Position numbers and translations under genes: made by a program
Shown: one piece after another, positions 27,670-36,024 of the stretch
How positions within the stretch are numbered: the first letter of the stretch is position 1
Layout of the letters: each line of letters begins with the position of its first letter
Assembly: GCF_900582195.1 (NCBI RefSeq)
Contig: NZ_UTHA01000129.1
Coordinates: forward strand, 18,518 to 82,517
Length of the DNA stretch: 64,000 bases
Reading direction: 5' to 3'
Source of the DNA: Pseudomonas viridiflava
GTDB taxonomy: Bacteria > Pseudomonadota > Gammaproteobacteria > Pseudomonadales > Pseudomonadaceae
The notes under the pieces: model-generated
Seen by the model: the letters and a program-made list of their open reading frames with translations, nothing else
Databases searched by the model: none
What the model was told of the DNA's origin: nothing

Positions 27670-30600
27670 TCAGCCCTTGGCAACAGGCAACGGCGCAAAC
27701 AGCGCCTCAATGTCACCCTGCTCCAGTTTCCAGCCACCCGTCGTCCCGCCTTCAAGCACCGCCCCGGCCAACGCAGCTTTCTCCTGCTGCAGCGCCTGTA
27801 TTTTTTCCTCCACCGTGCCACGGGCAATCAGCTTGTAGACGAACACCGGGTTGTTTTGCCCGATTCGATATGCACGATCGGTAGCCTGATTTTCCACCGC
27901 GGGGTTCCACCAAGGGTCGAAGTGGATCACCGTGTCTGCGGCGGTCAGATTCAAACCGGTACCCCCGGCCTTCAGACTGATCAGAAACAGCGGTACCTTG
28001 CCGCCCTGAAAATCCTTCACTGGCGTACGCCGATCCGTGGTGTCACCGGTCAGCAGCGAATAGGCAATGTCCCGTTGCTGCAATTCTTCCTCAATCAAGG
28101 CGAGCATTGAGGTGAACTGCGAGAACAGCAGGATTCTGCGACCCTCACCCAGCAGCTCTTCAAGCATCTCCATCAAACTGACCAACTTGCCACTGCCGGA
28201 ACGCAGTGCCTTCGCCGTCATTGGCATCTTGATCAGACGCAAGTCGCAACAGACCTGCCGCAGCTTGAGCAAGGCATCCAGAATGATGATCTGACTGCGC
28301 GCCACGCCACTGCGGGCTATTTCGTCGCGCACTTTTTTGTCCATCGCCACGCGAACCGTTTCATAGACATCACGCTGGCCGTCGCTGAGATCCACCCAAT
28401 GGATGATTTCGGTTTTCGGCGGCAGTTCGGTGGCCACCTGATCCTTTTTGCGGCGCAGTAAAAACGGCTTGATGCGCGCTGTCAGGTGCTGCATGCGCTG
28501 AACATTGCCGTGCTTCTCGATTGGCGTGCGGTAATCGCGATTAAAGGACTTGCTGTCGCCGAGCCATCCCGGCATGAGGAAATGAAACTGCGACCAAAGC
28601 TCACCCAAGTGGTTTTCCAATGGCGTGCCGCTCAGGCACAAGCGCTGGCGGGCTTGCAGGTCGCGCGCGGCTTGTGCGGCTTTGCTGAGCGGGTTCTTGA
28701 TGTTCTGCGCTTCATCGAGAATCAGCACGCTCCACGACTGCGGCTGCAAGGTCTCCAGATCCCTCGGCAGCAACGCGTAAGTGGTCAGCACCAGATCGTA
28801 CTCAGCCAGAGTAGCGAAATCCTGTTGCCGCCCAGAGCCGTGCAGCGCCAATACTTTCAACTGCGGGGTGAAACGCTCGGCCTCGTCGAGCCAGTTGGGA
28901 ATCAGGCTGGTCGGCATCACCGCCAGAGCCGGGCAATCGAGGCGCCCGGCGTGTTTTTCCGTAAGCAGATGCGCCAGGGTTTGCAGCGTTTTGCCCAACC
29001 CCATGTCGTCGCCCAGTATGCCGCCGACCTCAAGCTCGCGCAGGGTCTGCATCCAGTTCAGGCCTTCGAGCTGATACGGGCGCAGTTGCGCGTTAAGGCC
29101 GGCCGGCGCAGCGACCTGGGTGTGACTGGAACTGCGCAAGCGCTTGGCAAAAGTGCGCAGCCGCTCGCCCCCCTGCCAATCCAGCGGTACGTCATCGAGC
29201 ATACTCAAGCGCGCGGCATCCGGGACACTCAAGCGCAGTGCATCGCCCTGATGACCGCCCAGGTACAACTCGCCCAGCGTGGCCATCAGCGGTTTGACGC
29301 GACTCAGCGGCAGCGCGACCTTGGCGCCCGAAGGGTCGCCAAAACCGCTGGGCTTCAGTTCGATCAGGAGTTTTTCGTCATCGCTGCGTTGTGCCAGATT
29401 GACCGGGTCAAGCAGGCGCGGCTGGGTGCGCAACAAGTGCAGCAGGATCGGTAGCAAACTGTAGCGCTGGCCATTGACGACAATACCCAATTGCAAATCA
29501 AACCACTGATGCCCAGCCTCTTCTTCGACCTCGGCATACCAATGCTCGACTGGCTGCACATTGAAATGAAAGCCGGAACTGATCTCGACTTCCCAATTCG
29601 AGGCGCGCAGCGTCGCAAGCCCTTCGTGCATAAACCCGAGCCAGGCGGAATCATCCGGCAACGTGAACATCTCACCGGGACGATCCAGCGAACTCTTGCG
29701 CGTGGCTTTCTTGAAGCCGTGCTTTTGCAGGATCTGGCGCAACTTCTTTTCCACCGCGGGCTGGCGTTGAATGCGCTGGGTCTCGGTGCCGTTGAGGATC
29801 ATCACTTCCGGGTTGCGATCCACCGTCGGCTGGCCGTTGTAGGTAAACACCAGGGCGGCGCGGTGCTCGAGAATGTATTCCCAGCGCGAGCGCTCACGAC
29901 CGCTGACGAGGGTGAGTTGTGGCTGTGGTAGTACGTCGTCGATGATCCGTTCGGTCAGTTGGTGTGGCGGCGGGATTCTCGTTGCCGCGCTCATGCGATG
30001 GCTGAACTGCATGGCCTGACGCGCCGGAATCTCCGGCGCCAGAGTCAAATGGCTGGCCAGTTTTTCTTCCAGTTCATTGAACAAAGGGCCAATCTGCCGC
30101 TGTTCACGATCCAGGTAATAAAGCGGCTCCAGCGCCAGCACAGTTTCCTGCGCAGCCTCGGCACTGCTCCATTGCGCACGGAAACCACCGTCGGCCTGCT
30201 CGGCCCAGGCGAACTGGCCGATACGCTTCGCGCCCGGCACCAACGGTTGCAGATCCTCGAAATCGAGAAACAGCCGCGAGGTACGCAGGAGCATTTCCAG
30301 CAGTTCGGCGCCGCTGCTGCCTTCCAGCGGATAGCCGCTGTAATAGGCGTGGTGGGAGTGCATGGCAACCAGCAGCCTGGCGACGCGCAAATCCAGCTCG
30401 GTCAGGTAGCCGGGTTGACGCATGAGCATTTCGGCCAGCGAGTATATCGGTTTGACTTCGCGTAACTCGCCGCTCTTGAGCTGGGAAACCTTGAAAATAT
30501 CGAGCAGCCACTTGCCGCTCACAGGCGTTGGCTTGAGCTTGTAAAACAGACGCGTGCCTGCGGTTTGCGCGCCGTCTTCAGCAGGTTTGGCCGGCACGGG

Positions 30601-30963
30601 AATGGTCGAAAGCCAATGTTCCAGCGCCCGCCCCAAAGGGATCTGTGCGTCACTTTCAGACGCATCGTCAGCACTGCCCTGCAGGTGATAGAGCACCGCA
30701 GCGCAGTGTTTGCAGTCGATGACGACAGGACAACTGCACAGGCAACGCAATTTGACGGAACCCAGCCGGTCTTCGGACAGGTAAATGCTTTGTTCATACG
30801 CCTGACTTTCCGAACCGACGCAGAACGCCTCGATCTTTTTGTCATTGATCTCGATGATCTCTACCCGGTCCTCGGCAGCATAAGCGCGAGCCTTGGCCAG
30901 CGCCTTGCTACTGAATGCCTGAGTCCAGGCCACCGACTTGAGTCGTTCGATGAGAATGCTCAT
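27670..30963 (-). CDS. SWIM-zinc-finger SNF2-family helicase (copy 2, long)
   Basis: A 1097-residue paralogue of the preceding helicase. The SWIM finger is at residues 76-86 (CSCPVVIDCKHCAAVLYH). It has about 200 more residues between the finger and the motor, which would hold an extra protein-interaction region. Motor motifs are GDDMGLGKTLQTLAHLL near 650, LILDEAQNIKNPLSKAA near 748, and ATDRAYRIGQNNPVFVYK near 1030. It starts 9 bp after the MTI/MTA phosphorylase stop codon, so it is the distal gene of a nagZ-phosphorylase-helicase operon. Identity to copy 1 is highest in the motor. No nuclease, protease or methylase that would point to a defence system is encoded next to either copy. Confidence 0.88.
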   Translation of the reverse strand: MSILIERLKSVAWTQAFSSKALAKARAYAAEDRVEIIEINDKKIEAFCVGSESQAYEQSIYLSEDRLGSVKLRCLCSCPVVIDCKHCAAVLYHLQGSADDASESDAQIPLGRALEHWLSTIPVPAKPAEDGAQTAGTRLFYKLKPTPVSGKWLLDIFKVSQLKSGELREVKPIYSLAEMLMRQPGYLTELDLRVARLLVAMHSHHAYYSGYPLEGSSGAELLEMLLRTSRLFLDFEDLQPLVPGAKRIGQFAWAEQADGGFRAQWSSAEAAQETVLALEPLYYLDREQRQIGPLFNELEEKLASHLTLAPEIPARQAMQFSHRMSAATRIPPPHQLTERIIDDVLPQPQLTLVSGRERSRWEYILEHRAALVFTYNGQPTVDRNPEVMILNGTETQRIQRQPAVEKKLRQILQKHGFKKATRKSSLDRPGEMFTLPDDSAWLGFMHEGLATLRASNWEVEISSGFHFNVQPVEHWYAEVEEEAGHQWFDLQLGIVVNGQRYSLLPILLHLLRTQPRLLDPVNLAQRSDDEKLLIELKPSGFGDPSGAKVALPLSRVKPLMATLGELYLGGHQGDALRLSVPDAARLSMLDDVPLDWQGGERLRTFAKRLRSSSHTQVAAPAGLNAQLRPYQLEGLNWMQTLRELEVGGILGDDMGLGKTLQTLAHLLTEKHAGRLDCPALAVMPTSLIPNWLDEAERFTPQLKVLALHGSGRQQDFATLAEYDLVLTTYALLPRDLETLQPQSWSVLILDEAQNIKNPLSKAAQAARDLQARQRLCLSGTPLENHLGELWSQFHFLMPGWLGDSKSFNRDYRTPIEKHGNVQRMQHLTARIKPFLLRRKKDQVATELPPKTEIIHWVDLSDGQRDVYETVRVAMDKKVRDEIARSGVARSQIIILDALLKLRQVCCDLRLIKMPMTAKALRSGSGKLVSLMEMLEELLGEGRRILLFSQFTSMLALIEEELQQRDIAYSLLTGDTTDRRTPVKDFQGGKVPLFLISLKAGGTGLNLTAADTVIHFDPWWNPAVENQATDRAYRIGQNNPVFVYKLIARGTVEEKIQALQQEKAALAGAVLEGGTTGGWKLEQGDIEALFAPLPVAKG

Positions 30964-30972
30964 GGGCAGTCC

Positions 30973-31722
<750 letters not shown>

Positions 31723-32733
31723 TTAATCGATCAGTTGAGCGTCTTTGAGCGCGCCGATGGCGGTGAGCCAGCGCGGATCCTGACGGTAATCGGTGCTGGC
31801 GAATGCCTGGCCGCGCATGCGTGCGATGCGCGCGGACGGCTTGACCTTCATCCGTTGCGCGGCGCTCAGGGCCAATTCGGCAGCAGCGCGGTCGTTACAG
31901 ACCAGACCCATGTCGCAACCGGCAGTCAGCGCGGCTTCGATGCGGCTGGCAGCGTCGCCCACCACATGGGCACCGGCCATCGACAGATCGTCGCTGAAGA
32001 TCACGCCATCGAACTGCAACTCGCCGCGCAGAATATCCTGCAACCAGCGCCGGGAGAAACCGGCTGGCTGTGAATCAACCTGCGGATAGATCACGTGCGC
32101 CGGCATGATCGCGGCCAATTGTTTACTGAGTCTGGCGAACGGCACGAGGTCGTTGGCGCGGATCTCGTCGAGGCTGCGCTCGTCGTTGGGGATCGCGACA
32201 TGAGAGTCGGCTTCAGCCCAGCCGTGGCCAGGGAAGTGCTTGCCGGTGGCCGCCATGCCGGCGCTGTTCATGCCGCGAATGAATGCACCGGCGAGCAATG
32301 CGGCGCGCGCGGGATCTCCCTCGAACGAACGGGTGCCCACCACGGCGCTGCGCTGGTAATCCAGATCGAGTACCGGCGCGAAACTCAGGTCGAGGCCGAC
32401 CGCGAGTACTTCGGTGGCCATGATCCAGCCGCATTGCTCGGCGAGATACTCGGCGTTCGGGTTGTCGGCGATGGCGCGCATGGCCGGCAGACGCACGAAG
32501 CCCTGACGCAGACGCTGCACGCGACCGCCCTCTTGATCCACCGCCAGCAACAGATCCGGACGAATCGCGCGAATCGAGGCGCTGAGTTCACGCACCTGAC
32601 GCGGATGCTCGATGTTGCGCGCGAAGATGATCAGGCCACCCACTTCGGGCTGACGCAACAGTTGGCGATCTTCGGCCGTCAGCCAGGTACCGGCGACGTC
32701 CACCATCAACGAGCCTTGCAGGCCAGCAGTCAT
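31723..32733 (-). CDS. nagZ: Beta-N-acetylglucosaminidase NagZ
   Basis: Cytoplasmic family 3 glycosidase that cuts GlcNAc from anhydromuropeptides during peptidoglycan recycling, producing the AmpC-inducing ligand. The 336 residues contain the family markers: LLLAVDQEGGRVQRL with the substrate-binding Asp, KHFPGHG with the mobile-loop His (in ATGKHFPGHGWAEADSH), and FDGVIFSDDLSMAGA with the nucleophile Asp. ATG 32733 is set by AAGGAA eight bases upstream. It lies downstream of psrA behind a long hairpin, and upstream of the phosphorylase gene. Confidence 0.95.
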   Translation of the reverse strand: MTAGLQGSLMVDVAGTWLTAEDRQLLRQPEVGGLIIFARNIEHPRQVRELSASIRAIRPDLLLAVDQEGGRVQRLRQGFVRLPAMRAIADNPNAEYLAEQCGWIMATEVLAVGLDLSFAPVLDLDYQRSAVVGTRSFEGDPARAALLAGAFIRGMNSAGMAATGKHFPGHGWAEADSHVAIPNDERSLDEIRANDLVPFARLSKQLAAIMPAHVIYPQVDSQPAGFSRRWLQDILRGELQFDGVIFSDDLSMAGAHVVGDAASRIEAALTAGCDMGLVCNDRAAAELALSAAQRMKVKPSARIARMRGQAFASTDYRQDPRWLTAIGALKDAQLID

Positions 32734-32753
32734 AGAAATTCCTTGAAAACGAA

Positions 32754-32826
32754 AAACCCGATCCATAGCAAATCGCTGCCGTGAGCAATGCTCGGCAGGT
32801 CGGCAATTTCTATGGATTTCGGGTTT
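32754..32826 (-). terminator. Long hairpin with U-tract between psrA and nagZ
   Basis: Arms AAACCCGATCCATAG (32754-32768) and CTATGGATTTCGGGTTT (32810-32826) pair with one two-base bulge. A second stem, GCTGCCG/CGGCAG, lies inside. Read on the minus strand the hairpin is followed by TTTTTCGTTTT and then the nagZ ribosome site, so it should stop, or partly stop, psrA transcripts. Confidence 0.8.
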
Positions 32827-32891
32827 AGAACGAGAGTCGGCATGGGCGGCTAGCTTAGCGGATACAAGCTGCCGCGCCCACCCGTGCGCGG

Positions 32892-33599
32892 TTAAACCTT
32901 GGCGGCGACCGGCGTTGATTTGCTGCGCGGGCGCAGTTGTGCGGTGGCCATGGCTGTGTCAGTGACGCCGGTTTCGGCGCGCATGCCTGCAGCGAGGAAC
33001 GGCACCATCAGACGCATCACTTGTTCGATGGAGGTGTTGACGCCGAAATCGGTCTCGGCGATCGCGCGCAACGCCTTGATGCCGGACATGCTGAACGCGG
33101 CGGCGCCGAGCATGAAGTGCACGCGCCAGAACAGCTCGATCGGCGGAATGCGTGGTGCGGCTTCGTTGACCAGCAGCATGTAGCGGCGGAACACCTTGCC
33201 GTACATGTCTTCCAGATAACGGCGCAAGTGACCCTGGCTCTGGCTGAACGCGAGACCGAGCAGACGCATGAAGATCGACAGGTCGTTGCCGCTGCGTGGC
33301 TGGACCACCAAGGCTTGCTCAACGAGGATTTCCAGCAGCTCTTCAAGCGTCGGCTTGTTTTCAGGCTTGGCCTGACGTCGCTCCAGCTCTTTATCAAGGC
33401 TGACGCAAAACGGCCCGAGGAAGCGCGAGAATACCGCCTGAATCAGCGCTTTTTTCGAACCGAAGTGATAGTTCACCGCTGCCAGGTTGACGCCAGCCTT
33501 GCTGGTGATCAAACGCAATGAGGTTTCAGCGAAACCTTTCTCCGCGAACAACTGCTCGGCAGCATCAAGAATGCGTTCAACGGTTTCCGACTGGGCCAT
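32892..33599 (-). CDS. psrA: TetR-family fatty-acid regulator PsrA
   Basis: A 236-residue repressor/activator that senses long-chain fatty acids, represses itself and the fadBA beta-oxidation operon, and activates rpoS in pseudomonads. The N-terminal helix-turn-helix (residues 6-50) reads ETVERILDAAEQLFAEKGF...VNLAAVNYHFGSKKALI. The C-terminal part is the ligand domain. ATG 33599 is set by GGAG six bases upstream; an upstream GTG at 33617 would overlap its own operator. Two PsrA boxes overlap its promoter, which supports the identity. Divergent from lexA, as in other pseudomonads. Confidence 0.95.
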   Translation of the reverse strand: MAQSETVERILDAAEQLFAEKGFAETSLRLITSKAGVNLAAVNYHFGSKKALIQAVFSRFLGPFCVSLDKELERRQAKPENKPTLEELLEILVEQALVVQPRSGNDLSIFMRLLGLAFSQSQGHLRRYLEDMYGKVFRRYMLLVNEAAPRIPPIELFWRVHFMLGAAAFSMSGIKALRAIAETDFGVNTSIEQVMRLMVPFLAAGMRAETGVTDTAMATAQLRPRSKSTPVAAKV

Positions 33600-33614
33600 G
33601 GCTACTCCGCCTGA

Positions 33615-33641
33615 CAAACACTTGTTTGAAACATACGTTTC
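33615..33641. promoter_or_regulatory. Two overlapping PsrA operators
   Basis: CAAAC-ACTT-GTTTG (33615-33628) and GAAAC-ATAC-GTTTC (33628-33641) both match the PsrA motif (G/C)AAAC-N4-GTTT(G/C) exactly and share one base. They lie 16 to 42 bp upstream of the psrA start codon and should mediate autorepression. Confidence 0.88.
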
Positions 33642-33783
33642 AGCCTGTGCGTTGTCAAGCCTGCCGGTTCGTTTTGGGAATGGTCGGTCAGCTATTTAAC
33701 CACACAAGGCCAACGCTTTAATAAACGCTTGTTCCGACCGTCCGGCGGCAGGCAAAAAAACGGGCATTGCCAAGACCGTTTCA

Positions 33784-33818
33784 CTGTATATAATCCCAGT
33801 CACTGTATAAAAAGACAG
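33784..33818 (+). promoter_or_regulatory. Two LexA boxes upstream of lexA
   Basis: CTGTATAAAAAGACAG (33803-33818) is a perfect CTGT-N8-ACAG SOS box; CTGTATATAATCCCAG (33784-33799) deviates by one base in the last half. They are 19 bp apart, start to start. The start codon is ten bases after the second, so LexA bound here would block initiation of lexA-sulA. Confidence 0.9.
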
Positions 33819-33828
33819 AGCGCTCAAT

Positions 33829-34437
33829 ATGCTAAAGCTGACGCCACGCCAAGCCGAAATTCTGGCCTTCATCAAACGCTGCCTAGAAGACAACGGCTAC
33901 CCGCCAACCCGCGCGGAAATCGCTCAGGAACTGGGCTTCAAGTCGCCGAACGCGGCTGAAGAACACCTCAAGGCTCTGGCTCGCAAGGGTGCCATCGAGA
34001 TGACCCCCGGCGCCTCTCGCGGCATTCGCATCCCTGGCTTCGAAGCCAAGGCTGACGACTCCACCCTGCCAATCATTGGCCGGGTCGCTGCCGGTGCGCC
34101 GATCCTCGCCCAGCAACACATCGAAGAGTCCTGCAATATCAATCCGGCCTTCTTTCATCCGCGCGCCGACTATCTGTTGCGCGTGCACGGCATGAGCATG
34201 AAGGACATCGGCATTTTCGACGGTGACCTGCTCGCCGTGCACACCACCCGCGAAGCACGTAATGGCCAGGTTGTCGTCGCCCGTATCGGCGATGAAGTGA
34301 CGGTCAAACGCTTCAAGCGTGAAGGCAGCAAGGTCTGGCTGATTGCCGAAAACCCCGAGTTCGCCCCTATCGAAGTCGACCTGAAAGACCAGGAACTGGT
34401 GATCGAAGGCTTGAGTGTCGGCGTCATTCGCCGCTAA
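33829..34437 (+). CDS. lexA: SOS repressor LexA
   Basis: A 202-residue repressor of the DNA damage response. The winged helix covers residues 1-70 ([34 protein letters not shown]). The self-cleavage bond is Ala88-Gly89 (GRVAAGAPI), and the catalytic dyad is Ser123 ([10 protein letters not shown]) and Lys160 (EVTVKRF). ATG 33829 is directly preceded by two LexA boxes. sulA begins 10 bp after its stop codon, so both are induced together on damage. PsrA sits divergently upstream. Confidence 0.98.
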   Translation: MLKLTPRQAEILAFIKRCLEDNGYPPTRAEIAQELGFKSPNAAEEHLKALARKGAIEMTPGASRGIRIPGFEAKADDSTLPIIGRVAAGAPILAQQHIEESCNINPAFFHPRADYLLRVHGMSMKDIGIFDGDLLAVHTTREARNGQVVVARIGDEVTVKRFKREGSKVWLIAENPEFAPIEVDLKDQELVIEGLSVGVIRR

Positions 34438-34447
34438 AGGAGGCTTT

Positions 34448-34921
34448 ATGCAGTTCCCACACACCCCTCAGCAAACACAACTGCCTTTATTCGAAGCGTT
34501 TCTGGCGCAACCGATGGCACCGATCCTGAAAGACGTGGTCGAGCGTCCGTGGAATGCCGAACCCGAAGTATTCAGTGAGCTGTCACTGCGGGGTGCTGCC
34601 GGGAACTGCCTGAACCTGCTAGCCCCGATCCTGCGCGAACTCAGCGAAGATCAGGACGCGCGCTGGCTGACATTGATCGCACCACCCGCCAGCCTGACCC
34701 AAACCTGGTTGCGGGATGCCGGCCTGAACCGCGAACGTATTCTGCTGCTGCAACCACGGGGCGCACAAAGCGCTCAGCAACTGGCGTGCGAAGCTCTGCG
34801 ATTGGGTCGCAGCCACACGGTGGTCACCTGGCTAAACCCGTTAAACACCCACTCGCGACAACAACTGATCAGCGCCGCACGCACGGGCGAAGCGCAGAGC
34901 CTGAATATTCGTTTGGGTTGA
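34448..34921 (+). CDS. sulA: SOS cell division inhibitor SulA
   Basis: Binds FtsZ and stops septation while DNA is damaged. The 157-residue protein shows the SulA/RecA-like core LTLIAPPASLTQTWLRDAGL, ILLLQPRGAQSAQQLACEAL and TVVTWLNPLN. The N-terminal ~35 residues are variable. ATG 34448 has GGAGGC upstream and is 10 bp from lexA, forming the lexA-sulA operon typical of pseudomonads. The 95 bp after it contain no clear terminator. Confidence 0.93.
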   Translation: MQFPHTPQQTQLPLFEAFLAQPMAPILKDVVERPWNAEPEVFSELSLRGAAGNCLNLLAPILRELSEDQDARWLTLIAPPASLTQTWLRDAGLNRERILLLQPRGAQSAQQLACEALRLGRSHTVVTWLNPLNTHSRQQLISAARTGEAQSLNIRLG

Positions 34922-35016
34922 TTTACGAGCAACAAGCGCTGTGTGAAGCGCAGGGCTTCTCCAGGGACAGAGAAGCCGATCTGAAGCGGTAACGTCAAAA
35001 AGCAAAAAGGCGAGGA

Positions 35017-35250
35017 TCAATGCAGAACCCGCGGCCCTTCTTCTTTATCAAACTCGCCTTCGACCATACGACCGGCCATCTGCACGCCAACGCTCAACAT
35101 CGCTTTGGCGATTTCCACATGCTGACCTTGCAGGAATGCCTTGGCATCCTCGGAGAAATCCAGCGTCACCAGAGAACCTTCGTCCTCGGCCCTGCGCAGC
35201 TCGATTCGGCCGTCTGGTAACTCGACAATTTCTAGAAAGGACGTTGGCAT
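35017..35250 (-). CDS. Conserved hypothetical protein (77 aa)
   Basis: A small acidic protein with an N-terminal beta-rich half (FLEIVELPDGRIELRRAEDE) and a C-terminal helical half (KAFLQGQHVEIAKAMLSVGV). It has no signal peptide or cysteine. ATG 35250 has AAGG-like bases upstream only at a distance. It sits convergent to sulA and 106 bp downstream of the DUF6586 gene on the same strand, the same order as I recall for P. aeruginosa. I do not recognise a function. Confidence 0.82.
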   Translation of the reverse strand: MPTSFLEIVELPDGRIELRRAEDEGSLVTLDFSEDAKAFLQGQHVEIAKAMLSVGVQMAGRMVEGEFDKEEGPRVLH

Positions 35251-35356
35251 AAAGGTCTGTTCTCCACGAAAGGCAGGGATTATATAGACATCATTCAGGC
35301 TTCGCTCGGGATCTTGACCAGCAGCATGTTTCAGATTGCCACCGCGTCAATCACCC

Positions 35357-35881
35357 TCAGCACTCGTTCAAGCCTTCGCGAAAGCGAATCGCCAAGCCTT
35401 TCAGATTCTGCCGCCAGCTCTCCAGCTCCTCTCGACTCAACTCTTCTGGCGCTTCGTTTTCATCCAGATTAATCGCCTGTATCAGCGGCTGAGTCACGTC
35501 CCCTTTAGGCTTGTGTGGCACCCGTGGCGGCTGAAACAGGGCCGAATGCGCAGCCAGCAGTTTCGCCAACCAGGTTTCCGAATTCCCCGCCAGCTCGACC
35601 ATCTCGGCCAATTCAGGTATCGCGATCGACTCCAGCACTTCACGCGTCAGCAGCATCTCGGCGCGTGGTGCATTGGCTTGCGGCAAACGATAGAAACCCG
35701 CGATCTCGTGACAGAGCCCCAGCAAGGCGCCATACAGATGAAACAACGCGGATTCACGCCCAGCCTGAATCAACGCCAGAGAATTCATCGCCCGCCCTTC
35801 TTCAGCGCGAGCCAGGGCTTCCAGCGACAGACCGGCGAAATAGATCTTCTGGTTGGTGCGGGTATAGAGTTCGTGAGCCAT
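35357..35881 (-). CDS. DUF6586 family protein
   Basis: A 174-residue, mostly helical cytoplasmic protein (LYTRTNQKIYFAGLSLEAL, GRESALFHLYGALLGLCHEI). It is conserved in pseudomonads between lexA/sulA and topA; the role is unknown to me. ATG 35881 is preceded by GGAGAG; a GTG at 35896 is a less likely start. A strong terminator lies between it and topA, so it has its own transcript. Confidence 0.82.
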   Translation of the reverse strand: MAHELYTRTNQKIYFAGLSLEALARAEEGRAMNSLALIQAGRESALFHLYGALLGLCHEIAGFYRLPQANAPRAEMLLTREVLESIAIPELAEMVELAGNSETWLAKLLAAHSALFQPPRVPHKPKGDVTQPLIQAINLDENEAPEELSREELESWRQNLKGLAIRFREGLNEC

Positions 35882-35966
35882 GACGGCGCTCTCCACAACG
35901 AAATAATTGCTTCACACAGGCCGGACAGTGTCGTGGATGAGCCGATCCCACCGCAAGCACAAAACA

Positions 35967-36008
35967 AAAAGGCCGCATGAAAACCCGAGGGTTGTCATGC
36001 GGCCTTTC
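35967..36008 (-). terminator. Terminator of topA
   Basis: Long stem AAAGGCCGCATGA/(T)CATGCGGCCTTT extended by ACCC/GGGT around the loop, with a T-run on the minus strand, 17 bp after the topA stop codon. Confidence 0.9.
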
Positions 36009-36024
36009 AGTGTCGGACTAACGC

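Noticed and set aside
24809..30963. SNF2 pair as an antiphage island (DISARM- or SNF2-type defence)
   Set aside because: No methylase, nuclease, PLD or protease gene accompanies them and all flanking genes are core. Kept only as an unexplained paralogue pair.
34922..35016. Terminator for lexA-sulA
   Set aside because: A GGCTTCTC/GAGAAGCC stem is present but has no following T-run; too weak to call.
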